64,000 nucleotides of DNA, from contig JACKKD010000003.1 in NCBI GenBank assembly GCA_020637675.1, forward strand, positions 941,385 to 1,005,384, given 5' to 3'. Of the stretch, positions 34,407 to 42,889 are shown piece after piece. A program made the position numbers and the translations under genes. The stretch is from Paracoccaceae bacterium (lineage in GTDB: Bacteria; Pseudomonadota; Alphaproteobacteria; Rhodobacterales; Rhodobacteraceae). The notes beneath the pieces are model-generated. The model was not told the DNA's origin. It ran no database searches and saw only the letters and a program-made list of their open reading frames with translations. How positions within the stretch are numbered: position 1 is the first letter of the stretch; each line of letters opens with the position of its first letter.

Positions 34407-35887
34407 GCCATGTGCTGGCGATCGACCAGGGAACGACGTCGAGCCGGGCAATCCTGTTCGACAAGGCGATGCGCGTGACGGCCGTCGCGCAGGAGGAGTT
34501 CCCGCAGCACTTTCCCGCCTCGGGCTGGGTTGAACATGATCCCTCGGATCTCTGGTCCTCGGTCGCGGCCACCACCCGCGCGGTGATCGAGAAGGCCCGG
34601 ATCGACGCAAGGAAAATCGCCGCAATCGGAATCACCAACCAGCGCGAGACGACGCTGGTCTGGGACCGGAAGACGGGCGAACCGATCCATCGCGCCATCG
34701 TCTGGCAAGACCGGCGCACCTCGGAGTTGTGCCAGCGGCTGAAGGCCGAGGGGCATGAGAAGATGATCGCGGAGCGCACCGGCCTGCTGCTCGATCCCTA
34801 TTTCTCGGGGACCAAGCTCGCGTGGCTGCTCGACAACGTCGAGGGCGCAAGGGCGAGGGCCGAGGCGGGCGGCCTGCTCTTCGGGACGGTGGACTGCTTC
34901 CTGATCTGGAAGCTGACCGGAGGCAAGGTTCACGCCACGGACGCCACGAATGCGGCCCGGACGCTGATCTACAATATCCGCAAGGGGCGCTGGGACAGTG
35001 ATATTCTGAAGATTCTGAAAATACCGGAAGTGATGCTGCCTGAGGTCCGCGACTGTGCCGCGGACTTCGGCACGACGCGCGCCGACCTCTTCGGGCGCGA
35101 GATCCCGATCTGCGGTGTGGCAGGCGATCAGCAGGCGGCGACCATCGGCCAGGCCTGTTTCGCGCCCGGCATGATGAAGTCCACCTATGGCACCGGCTGC
35201 TTCGCGCTTCTGAACACCGGGGCGGAGCCTGTCGCCTCGAAAAGCCGGCTTCTGACGACGATCGCCTACCAGTTCGGCGGCAAGCCCACCTACGCCCTCG
35301 AAGGGTCGATCTTCATCGCCGGCGCGGTCGTCCAATGGCTGCGCGACGCGCTGAAGGTCATCCGCTCGGCCGGGGAAACGCAAGCCCTGGCCGAAGCCGC
35401 CGACCCGACGCAGGAGGTGGTGCTGGTCCCGGCCTTCGTGGGCCTCGGCGCGCCCTACTGGAACGCCGACTGCCGGGGCGCGGTCTACGGGCTGACCCGC
35501 AACTCCGGGCCGGCCGAGTTCGCCAAGGCGGCGCTTGAAAGCGTCGGCTTCCAGACGCGCGACCTTCTCGAGGCAATGCGGGCCGACTGGGGCGCCGACG
35601 CCGAGGGCGTTCTTCGCGTCGATGGCGGGATGACGGCGTCCGACTGGGCGATGCAGTTTCTCTCCGACATCATCGGTGCGCCGGTGGACCGGCCGCGTGT
35701 GCTGGAGACGACGGCGCTCGGAGCGGCCTGGCTCGCCGGGTCGCGCGTCGGGGTCTATCCCGATGCCGACGGCTTCGCCCGCGCCTGGGCGCTCGACCGC
35801 CGGTTCGAGCCGGGCATGGCGGAGGCGACGCGACAGGCGAAGTATGCCCGCTGGAAGCGCGCCGTCGCCGCGACGCTCGCGGTATGA
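34403..35887 (+). CDS. glpK: GlpK, glycerol kinase
   Basis: This is a 494-residue FGGY-family kinase phosphorylating glycerol. Motifs are AIDQGTTSSRAILFD (phosphate 1), WVEHDP, TNQRETTLVW, WQDRRT, GVAGDQQAATIGQ and the C-terminal VDGGMTASDWAMQF. The start at 34403 is fixed by the MSHVLAIDQGT N-terminus. No glycerol facilitator or ABC glycerol transporter gene lies next to it in this window. Confidence 0.96.
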   Translation: MSHVLAIDQGTTSSRAILFDKAMRVTAVAQEEFPQHFPASGWVEHDPSDLWSSVAATTRAVIEKARIDARKIAAIGITNQRETTLVWDRKTGEPIHRAIVWQDRRTSELCQRLKAEGHEKMIAERTGLLLDPYFSGTKLAWLLDNVEGARARAEAGGLLFGTVDCFLIWKLTGGKVHATDATNAARTLIYNIRKGRWDSDILKILKIPEVMLPEVRDCAADFGTTRADLFGREIPICGVAGDQQAATIGQACFAPGMMKSTYGTGCFALLNTGAEPVASKSRLLTTIAYQFGGKPTYALEGSIFIAGAVVQWLRDALKVIRSAGETQALAEAADPTQEVVLVPAFVGLGAPYWNADCRGAVYGLTRNSGPAEFAKAALESVGFQTRDLLEAMRADWGADAEGVLRVDGGMTASDWAMQFLSDIIGAPVDRPRVLETTALGAAWLAGSRVGVYPDADGFARAWALDRRFEPGMAEATRQAKYARWKRAVAATLAV

Positions 35888-37002
35888 CGCCCTTCGCCAT
35901 CGCCCAGCCGCCCCGTATCCGCTTCGGCCGGGGCGAGGCGCGGGCGGCGCTGCCCGAAATCGCCGCGCTGGGTCAAAGCGCCTTCGTCGTGCACGGCCGC
36001 GACGCGGGGCGGGCAGAGTGGCTGGTGGCGGGGCTTCGCGGGCGGGGCGTTGCGGTCACGCCGCATCCTTGCCCGCAGGAGCCGACCCTGCCGATGCTTG
36101 AGGCGGCCGTGACGCTTGCCCGGCAGGCCGGGGTAGTGATTGCCCTCGGCGGTGGCGCCGCGATCGACCTCGGCAAGGCGGTGGCGGCGCTCGCCCCGGC
36201 GCCGGAAAGTGCGCTGGATCATCTTGAGCTCGTGGGCCTCGGCCTGCCGCTTCAGCGCGCGCCCCTGCCCTTCGTCGCCATCCCGACGACCGCCGGAACC
36301 GGCGCCGAGGTCACGAAGAACGCGGTCATCGACGTGCCCGCGCACCGGCGCAAGGTCTCGCTCCGCGATGACCGCATGACCGCGCGGCTTGCGGTCGTGG
36401 ACCCGTCTCTGACGGACCGCTGCCCGAAGGGCGTGACCCTTGCCTCGGGCCTCGATGCCATCGTGCAGGTGATCGAGCCCTACGTTTCGTCCCGGGCCAA
36501 TCCCTATGCCGACGCGCTCTGCCGCGCCGCGATTCCGATGGGCCTAGCCGCGCTTCGGCGGCTGATGGTGGCCGAGGACCCGGAGGCCCGCGACACAATG
36601 GTCTGGGTCAGTCTCTCGGGCGGGCTCGCGCTCGCCAATGCCGGGCTCGGTGCGGTGCATGGCCTTGCGGGCGTGATAGGCGGGACGACCGGCGCGGCGC
36701 ATGGCGCCATCTGCGGGGCGCTTCTGCCGCATGTGCTCCGCGCGAATGCGGTCCGCGCGCCATCGGCCCGGATGGCCGAGGTGACGGGATGGATCGGCAC
36801 GGCCTTTGGCGCGGCGGACGGGATTTCGGCGCTGGAAGCATGGATGCACGACGAGGGCCTGCCGCGAATCTCGGCGCTCGGGCTCGGGTCCACCCATCAT
36901 GCGGCCGTGGCCGAGGCCGCGCGCGGCGCCTCGTCGATGAGAGCGAATCCGGCCGATCTCTCGGTGGCCGAGCTCATGGCAATCCTGGATGCGGCGGGCT
37001 GA
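35884..37002 (+). CDS. Iron-type (group III) alcohol dehydrogenase in the glycerol operon
   Basis: This is a 372-residue Fe-dependent alcohol dehydrogenase family protein. The NAD-binding GGGAAIDLGKAVA is near residue 85 and TTAGTGAEVTKNAV near 140. Metal-ligand segments are GLDAIVQVIEPYVS (Asp), VHGLAGVIGG (His) and AHGAICGALLPHV (His). It overlaps the glpK stop (ATGA), so it is part of the glp operon. Possible substrates are glycerol, dihydroxyacetone, glyceraldehyde or another short alcohol; maleylacetate reductase-like activity cannot be excluded. I do not assign a gene name. Confidence 0.82.
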   Translation: MTPFAIAQPPRIRFGRGEARAALPEIAALGQSAFVVHGRDAGRAEWLVAGLRGRGVAVTPHPCPQEPTLPMLEAAVTLARQAGVVIALGGGAAIDLGKAVAALAPAPESALDHLELVGLGLPLQRAPLPFVAIPTTAGTGAEVTKNAVIDVPAHRRKVSLRDDRMTARLAVVDPSLTDRCPKGVTLASGLDAIVQVIEPYVSSRANPYADALCRAAIPMGLAALRRLMVAEDPEARDTMVWVSLSGGLALANAGLGAVHGLAGVIGGTTGAAHGAICGALLPHVLRANAVRAPSARMAEVTGWIGTAFGAADGISALEAWMHDEGLPRISALGLGSTHHAAVAEAARGASSMRANPADLSVAELMAILDAAG

Positions 37003-37005
37003 GCG

Positions 37006-38028
37006 TCAGGCCAGCATGTCGCGGACGAGGGGTGCGACGCGCGATCCGAAAAGCTCGATGGAGCGCATGAGCTGCTCATGCGGCATTGGTCCCGAGGCGT
37101 ATTTCATCTCGAAGCGGGACAGGCCCAGCGCCTTCACCGTGCCCGCGATCTTTCGTGCGACCGTCTCCGGAGCGCCAACGTAGAGCGCGCCCTCTGCCGC
37201 CTCTGCCTCGAATTTGTCGCGGCTGACCGGGGGCCAGCCACGCTCGCGCCCGATCCGGTCGAGAAGGCTCTTGTAGTGCGGCCAGAGTTCCTCCTTCGCC
37301 TGCGCGTCGGTTTCTGCAACATGACCCGGCGAATGCACCCCGATGGGCTGGATTGCCTGACCCGCCTGATCGGCTGCGCGGCGGTAGAGGTCCGCGAAGG
37401 GCCGGAAGCGGGCCGCCGGGCCACCGATGATCGCCAGGATCATCGGCAGGTCGTAGTGGACCGCGCGTATCACCGACTCGGGCGTGCCGCCGACGCCGAT
37501 CCAGGCGCGCATCGGCCGGGCGAGGGTGGGGAACACCGCCTGATTGCGCAGCGGCGACCGCGTCGTGCCGGACCACGACACCTTCGGTCCCCGCAGGAGC
37601 CTAGTGAAGAGGTCGAGCTTTTCGTTGAAGAGCGTCTCGTAGTCCTTCAGGTCGTAGCCGAAGAGCGGGAAGCTCTCCGTGAAGGAGCCGCGGCCGAGGA
37701 TCACCTCAGCCCGCCCGCCCGAGAGCGCTTGCAGCGTGGAGAACCGCTGGAAGAGTCGGATCGGATCGTCCGAGGAAAGCACTGTGACGGCGGTGCCCAT
37801 CCTGATACGGGAGGTTCGCGCGGCGATTGCGCCAAGGATCACTTCGGGCGCGGAGATCGCGAAGTCGTCGCGGTGGTGTTCACCGAGGCCGATGAAATCG
37901 ACGCCGGATTCGTCCGCGTGCACCGCCTGCGCCACGACATCGCGGATCACCGCATCCTGCGGCTTCATCCGCCCCTCCGCATCAAGGCTGACGTCGCCGA
38001 ACGTGTCGAGGGCGAGTTCTAGGGTCAT
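37006..38028 (-). CDS. LLM-class flavin-dependent oxidoreductase
   Basis: This is a 340-residue luciferase-like monooxygenase family TIM barrel. Hallmarks are GVDFIGLGEHHRDDFAISAPEVILGAIAARTSRIRMG, where the HH and following residues line the F420/FMN site, and GRAEVILGRGSF. The group is usually FMN-linked and annotated as alkanal monooxygenase-like or N5,N10-methylene-tetrahydromethanopterin reductase-like; the true substrate is unknown. It converges on the Fe-ADH gene with a three-base gap and stands alone on its strand. Confidence 0.85.
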   Translation of the reverse strand: MTLELALDTFGDVSLDAEGRMKPQDAVIRDVVAQAVHADESGVDFIGLGEHHRDDFAISAPEVILGAIAARTSRIRMGTAVTVLSSDDPIRLFQRFSTLQALSGGRAEVILGRGSFTESFPLFGYDLKDYETLFNEKLDLFTRLLRGPKVSWSGTTRSPLRNQAVFPTLARPMRAWIGVGGTPESVIRAVHYDLPMILAIIGGPAARFRPFADLYRRAADQAGQAIQPIGVHSPGHVAETDAQAKEELWPHYKSLLDRIGRERGWPPVSRDKFEAEAAEGALYVGAPETVARKIAGTVKALGLSRFEMKYASGPMPHEQLMRSIELFGSRVAPLVRDMLA

Positions 38029-38167
38029 TGCGGGGCTCCGGTAAGGCTCCAGCCGCTTCTACCCGGATGGCCCGGTACGGAAAAGCGCGTCCCGCGCACA
38101 GCCGACGTGCGGGCTGGAGACAGCGAAAGCCGCTGGCGGAAGTCTCTGCACAAGACTGAAAGCCGGG

Positions 38168-39439
38168 TCAGCCGTTCTCGCGCAGGACGCTGCCCGCGAG
38201 GTAGAGCGACCCGCAAATGAGGATGCGTGCGCCAGGGTCCTTCGCGGCAATGCGCGTCACGGCGGCGACCACGCTCTCGGCCGTCCCGGCCTCGATCCCG
38301 GCCTTCGCGGCGGCGGCCTGCGTCTCCTCGGCGGAAAGCGTGTTGGCCTCGCCGGGAATCGAGACGGCGGTCAGCGTCCTTGCCTGTGCCGCGACCGGGC
38401 GGAGGTAGCCCGCGATGTCCTTCGTGTTCAGCATGCCGAGGACAAGGTGGGTGGACTTCTTCGGCATCCGCCCGAGTGTCGCGGCCACGGCCACGCCTCC
38501 CGCCGGGTTGTGGCCGCCGTCGAGCCAAAGTTCGCAGGCTCCGGCCGCCTCGACCAACGGGCCGTGCGTCAGGCGCTGCATCCGGGCGGGCCAGTGGGCC
38601 CTGGTCACCGCGGCCTCGCAGGCTGCCTCGGTCGCGCCAAGGTGGCGGAGTGCTGCCACGGCGGCGCCGGCGTTGTCGATCTGGTGCGGCCCCGGCAGGT
38701 TCGGCAAGGGCAGGTCCAGAAGGCCCGTCTCGTCCTGGAAGATCAGCCGGCCGCGTTCTTCCCACGCGTTCCAGTGCTGGCCGTGGACGAGGAGCGGCAC
38801 GCCGAGCCGCGCCGCCTTCGACTCGATCACGTCCAGCGCGGCTTCCTCCTGCGGGCCGACGACGCAGGGCACCCCGCGCTTGAGTATGCCCGCCTTCTCG
38901 CCCGCGATCTCCGGCAGGGTCTCGCCGAGGTATTGCTGGTGGTCGATCGAAACGGGCGTGATGATTGTCAGGCGCGGCCGTTCGACCACGTTGGTCGCGT
39001 CGAGCCGCCCGCCGAGGCCGACTTCGAGAAGTGTCCAGTCGGCCGGTGTCCGGGCGAAGGCGAGGAACGCGGCACAGGTGGTGATCTCGAAATAGGTGAT
39101 CGGAACGTTCGCGTTCGCGCGTTCACATTCTTCGAGAATTTCCGAAAGATATTCCTCCGAAATCAGTTGCCCGGCCAGCCGAATGCGCTCGTGGAACCGT
39201 GCAAGATGCGGCGAGGTGTAGGCGTGGACCTTGCCCCCCAACGCCTCGAGCCCGGCGCGGATCATTGCCTGGGTCGAGCCCTTGCCGTTCGTTCCGGCGA
39301 TATGGATCACCGGCGGCAGCGCGCGTTCGGGGTGGTCGAGCGCCGCAAGCAGCCGCCAGACCCGGTCGAGCGTAAGGTCGATGATCTTCGGATGCAGCGC
39401 CATCATCCGGGCGAGGATCAGGTCTGAGCCGTCGGACAT
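38168..39439 (-). CDS. folC: FolC, bifunctional folylpolyglutamate/dihydrofolate synthase
   Basis: This is a 423-residue Mur-ligase-type ATPase. The P-loop HIAGTNGKGST is near residue 46, followed by YTSPHL, TYFEITTCAAFLAF, LEVGLGGRLDATNV and LDGGHNPAGG. It adds glutamate to dihydropteroate and to folates. It is 29 bases downstream of accD on the same strand, the arrangement also found in many other bacteria. No terminator is evident in the 139 bases that follow it. Confidence 0.96.
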   Translation of the reverse strand: MSDGSDLILARMMALHPKIIDLTLDRVWRLLAALDHPERALPPVIHIAGTNGKGSTQAMIRAGLEALGGKVHAYTSPHLARFHERIRLAGQLISEEYLSEILEECERANANVPITYFEITTCAAFLAFARTPADWTLLEVGLGGRLDATNVVERPRLTIITPVSIDHQQYLGETLPEIAGEKAGILKRGVPCVVGPQEEAALDVIESKAARLGVPLLVHGQHWNAWEERGRLIFQDETGLLDLPLPNLPGPHQIDNAGAAVAALRHLGATEAACEAAVTRAHWPARMQRLTHGPLVEAAGACELWLDGGHNPAGGVAVAATLGRMPKKSTHLVLGMLNTKDIAGYLRPVAAQARTLTAVSIPGEANTLSAEETQAAAAKAGIEAGTAESVVAAVTRIAAKDPGARILICGSLYLAGSVLRENG

Positions 39440-39468
39440 GCGGGACCTCTTGGGGATCGCTGCGGGGC

Positions 39469-40374
39469 CTACTTCGCCTCGGCCTTCACGGCCTCGGGTT
39501 TCGGCAGGTCACCCTTCACTGCCGGACCCTGCCTCGTCAGCATCCTGAGGATCGTCGTCAACTCGTCCTTCAGCGCCTTGCGGTGCGTCACCCGGTCGAG
39601 CATCCCGTGGTCGAGGAGGTATTCCGACCGCTGGAAGCCCTCGGGAAGCTTTTCGCGGATCGTCTGCTCGATCACGCGCGCGCCCGCGAAACCGATGAGC
39701 GCGTTCGGTTCGGCCAGTTGCACGTCGCCGAGCATCGCGTATGAGGCTGTCACGCCCCCCGTGGTCGGATGCGTCAGCACGACGACATAGGGCAGCCGCG
39801 CCTCATTCAGCATCTGGACCGCGATCGTGGTGCGCGGCATCTGCATGAGGCCGAGGATGCCTTCCTGCATACGTGCGCCGCCGGCAGCGGAGAAGAGCAC
39901 GAAGGGCCGCTTCAGCTTCACCGCCCGTTCCGCCCCGGCGATGACGGCATTGCCGACATACATCGACATCGACCCGCCCATGAAGGCGAAGTCCTGCGCG
40001 GCGGCGACGATGGGGGTGCGATTCATCTCGCCCTCGGCGACCAGCATCGCCTCCTTCTCGCCGGTGGCCTTCTGCGCCGCCTTCATCCGGTCCGGATACT
40101 TCTTCTGGTCGCGGAAGTGCAGCGGGTCGGCGATCGGCTCGGGCACCTTCACCTCGGTGAAGACGCCGCCGTCGAAGAGGGCCGCGAACCGTTCGCGCGG
40201 ACTGATGGCCAGGTGATGGTCGCAATTGGTGCAGACCTGCAGGTTGTCATCGAGTTCGCGGTGAAAGAGCATGGTCCCGCACTCCGGACACTTCGTCCAG
40301 AGGTTGTCCGGAACCTCGCGGCGCGAGAAGAGCGAGTTGATCGTCGGCCGGACGTAGTTGGTGATCCAGTTCAT
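39469..40374 (-). CDS. accD: AccD, acetyl-CoA carboxylase carboxyltransferase beta subunit
   Basis: This is a 301-residue protein with the N-terminal four-cysteine zinc finger (TKCPECGTMLF with CTNCDHHL) and the crotonase-like carboxyltransferase core (GGARMQEGILGLMQMPRT, THPTTGGVTASYAMLGD, IGFAGARVIEQTI). With AccA it transfers carboxyl from biotin to acetyl-CoA, making malonyl-CoA for fatty acid synthesis. It is first of the accD-folC pair. Confidence 0.97.
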   Translation of the reverse strand: MNWITNYVRPTINSLFSRREVPDNLWTKCPECGTMLFHRELDDNLQVCTNCDHHLAISPRERFAALFDGGVFTEVKVPEPIADPLHFRDQKKYPDRMKAAQKATGEKEAMLVAEGEMNRTPIVAAAQDFAFMGGSMSMYVGNAVIAGAERAVKLKRPFVLFSAAGGARMQEGILGLMQMPRTTIAVQMLNEARLPYVVVLTHPTTGGVTASYAMLGDVQLAEPNALIGFAGARVIEQTIREKLPEGFQRSEYLLDHGMLDRVTHRKALKDELTTILRMLTRQGPAVKGDLPKPEAVKAEAK

Positions 40375-40459
40375 CGCGCGTGCCCCTCGGTCGCCTTGGC
40401 GACCCCGAGATAAGCCGCAGGGGCCGCGAATGCAATTGCGTTGGCCGAACCGGGGCGGC

Positions 40460-41497
40460 TCAGCCCCAGTCGAGCACGACCTTGCCCGACTGTCCGGAGC
40501 GCATCGCCGCGAAACCTTCCTCGAAGCGGTCCACGGCGAAGCGGTGGGTGATGACCGCGCGGATGTCGAGCCCGTTCGTCAGCATCGCGATCATCTTGTA
40601 CCAGGTCTCGAATATCTCGCGGCCGTAGACGCCCTTGATTGTGATCGCCTTGAAGACGATGCGGCTCCAGTCCACCGGGCTTTTGCCGGGCGGGATGCCG
40701 AGAAGCGCGATGCGCCCGCCCATCACCATGTTCTCGACCATCTGGTCGAGGGCGGCCTGGTTGCCGGACATCTCCATGCCGACGTCGAAGCCCTGGGCGA
40801 GTTTCAGCCGCGCCACCACGTCCTTCAGGTCTTCCTCGGCGACGTTGACGGTGACCACGTCGGCGACCCTTTCGGCGAGCGCCAGCCGCGCCGGGTTCAC
40901 GTCGGTCACGACCACATGGCGGGCGCCGACATGGCGGGCGACGGCGGCGGCCATGATCCCGATCGGCCCGGCGCCGGTGACAAGCACGTCCTCGCCCACG
41001 AGGTCGAAGCTGAGCGCGGTATGGACGGCATTGCCGAGGGGATCGAGGATCGCCCCGATCTCGTCGTCGATCTCGTCGGGCAGGGGCACCACGTTGAAGG
41101 CCGGCAGCCGCAGGTATTCGGCGAAGGCGCCCGGTTCGTTCACGCCGATGCCGCGGGTCTCGGGGTCGAGGTGGAAGCGGCCCGAACGCGACTGGCGGCT
41201 GTGGTGGCCGATGAGGTGGCCCTCGCCCGAGCAGCGCTGGCCGATGCTGAGGTCGGTGACATTGCGGCCCAGTTCCACGATCTCGCCGGCGAACTCGTGG
41301 CCGGTGACAAGCGGCACCGGCACCGTGCGGGCCGCCCAGTCGTCCCAGTTCCAGATATGGATGTCGGTGCCGCAGATGCCGGTCTTCCGGATCCGGATCA
41401 GCACGTCGTCGGGGCCGATCTCGGGGACCGGGCGGCGTTCCATCCAGAGCCCCGGCTCGGGCCGTGCCTTGACCAGCGCCTTCATTTCATTCGACAT
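40460..41497 (-). CDS. tdh: Tdh, L-threonine 3-dehydrogenase lacking the structural zinc cysteines
   Basis: This is a 345-residue medium-chain zinc dehydrogenase converting threonine to 2-amino-3-ketobutyrate. Catalytic zinc residues Cys42, His67 and Glu68 (GHEFAGEIVE) are present, as is the NAD motif GAGPIGIMAAAVA. The loop that in E. coli Tdh carries four zinc-binding cysteines reads GHLIGHHSRQSRSGRFHLD (residues 93-111), with Gly97, Ser100, Ser103 and Asp111 in the cysteine positions, so the structural zinc is absent. The gene shares its first base with the kbl stop. Confidence 0.93.
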   Translation of the reverse strand: MSNEMKALVKARPEPGLWMERRPVPEIGPDDVLIRIRKTGICGTDIHIWNWDDWAARTVPVPLVTGHEFAGEIVELGRNVTDLSIGQRCSGEGHLIGHHSRQSRSGRFHLDPETRGIGVNEPGAFAEYLRLPAFNVVPLPDEIDDEIGAILDPLGNAVHTALSFDLVGEDVLVTGAGPIGIMAAAVARHVGARHVVVTDVNPARLALAERVADVVTVNVAEEDLKDVVARLKLAQGFDVGMEMSGNQAALDQMVENMVMGGRIALLGIPPGKSPVDWSRIVFKAITIKGVYGREIFETWYKMIAMLTNGLDIRAVITHRFAVDRFEEGFAAMRSGQSGKVVLDWG

Positions 41498-42693
41498 CAG
41501 ATCACCCCCGTGGCCCGGCCCGCGTCCGCGAAGGCGGCGAGGGCCGCGTCGAGGTCTTCGCCGGTCAGCCGGGCGTTCATCTGGGTGCGGATGCGCGCCT
41601 GCCCGCGCGGCACCACCGGAAAGAAGAAGCCCGCGACGTAGACGCCGCGTTCGAAGAGGGCTGCTGCCATCGCCTGCGCCGCCTGCGCCTCGCCGAGCAT
41701 CACCGGCACGATCGGATGTTCGCCGGGCAGCAGACGGAACCCCGCGGCGGCGAGCCCCGCGCGCCAGTGGCGGGTGTTGGCGAAGAGCCGCGCGCGCTGG
41801 TCGTCCGCCGCCTCGACGAGGTCGAGGGCGGCGAGGGCCGCGCCGAGCACCGCCGGCGGCAGCGCGTTCGAGAAGAGGTAGGGGCGCGCCCTTTGCCGCA
41901 AGAGGTCGATGACCGGTTGCGGCCCGGCGACATAGCCGCCGAGCGCGCCGCCGAGCGCCTTGCCGAGGGTGCCGGTGAGGATGTCGACCCTATCGGCGAC
42001 GCCGTGGTGGTGCGGGGTGCCGCGCCCGCCGGGGCCCATGAAGCCTGTGGCGTGGCAGTCGTCGACCATCACCAGCGCCCCCTCCGCCGCGGCCAGCGCG
42101 GTGATCTCGGGGAGCCTTGCGAGATAGCCGTCCATCGAGAAGACCCCGTCGGTGGCGATCAGGATATGGCGCGCCCCCCCGGCGCGCGCCTCCCTCAGCC
42201 GCGCCTGAAGCTCGTCCATGTCGGAATTGGCGTAGCGGTAGCGCCGCGCCTTGCACAGACGGATGCCGTCGATGATCGAGGCATGGTTGAGCGCGTCCGA
42301 GATCACCGCGTCCTCGGGGCCGAGGAGTGCTTCGAAAAGCCCGCCGTTGGCGTCGAAGCAGGCGGCGAAGAGGATTGCGTCGTCCTTGCCGAGAAAGCCG
42401 GCGAGCCGCGCCTCGAGTTCCCGGTGGAGGTCCTGCGTGCCGCAGATGAAGCGGACCGAGGCCATGCCAAATCCGTGGTCGTGCATCGCCCTCTCGGCGG
42501 CCTCGATCAGGGCGGGATGGTCGGCCAGCCCGAGGTAGTTGTTGGCGCAGAGGTTGATGACCCGGCGCCCGCCGATGTCGACATGCGCGCCTTGCGCCGA
42601 GGTGATCAGCCGCTCGCGCTTCATCAGCCCCTCGGCCTCGATCCCCTGCAGGATGCCCGCCAGATGGGCGAGGAAATCATCGCGTCCGGTCAT
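41497..42693 (-). CDS. kbl: Kbl, glycine C-acetyltransferase (2-amino-3-ketobutyrate CoA ligase)
   Basis: This is a 398-residue PLP enzyme of the alpha-oxoamine synthase family. It cleaves the Tdh product to glycine and acetyl-CoA. Hallmarks are CANNYLGLADHP, SVRFICGTQDLHRELE, DDCHATGFMGPGGRG, the PLP-lysine segment TGTLGKALGGALGGYVAG and VPRGQARIRTQMNA. The kbl-tdh pair is a standard threonine catabolism operon. It is divergent from ilvD with a 196-base gap in which I see no clear operator. Confidence 0.96.
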   Translation of the reverse strand: MTGRDDFLAHLAGILQGIEAEGLMKRERLITSAQGAHVDIGGRRVINLCANNYLGLADHPALIEAAERAMHDHGFGMASVRFICGTQDLHRELEARLAGFLGKDDAILFAACFDANGGLFEALLGPEDAVISDALNHASIIDGIRLCKARRYRYANSDMDELQARLREARAGGARHILIATDGVFSMDGYLARLPEITALAAAEGALVMVDDCHATGFMGPGGRGTPHHHGVADRVDILTGTLGKALGGALGGYVAGPQPVIDLLRQRARPYLFSNALPPAVLGAALAALDLVEAADDQRARLFANTRHWRAGLAAAGFRLLPGEHPIVPVMLGEAQAAQAMAAALFERGVYVAGFFFPVVPRGQARIRTQMNARLTGEDLDAALAAFADAGRATGVI

Positions 42694-42889
42694 CCGGGGT
42701 CTCCTGTCACGGGGGTGCTTCGGGAAAAGCCTAGCATGGTCGCGCGGCGGCGCGACAGGCGGAAATCGGCGTCGCTTGTCGGTCGCCGCCGGGCCGGGCG
42801 GCGGGTCCTTCCTTTGCGGTCTTGCACCTTGCCCCCCCGGTCGGCCCGGATTAATGCAGGGTCAGCCATTTCCGCGGGGAGGACAGCCC

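Noticed and set aside
38029..38167. Gene or RNA in the gap between folC and the flavin oxidoreductase
   Set aside because: Only a continuation of an antisense shadow; no hairpin with T-run and no small frame with a ribosome-binding site.
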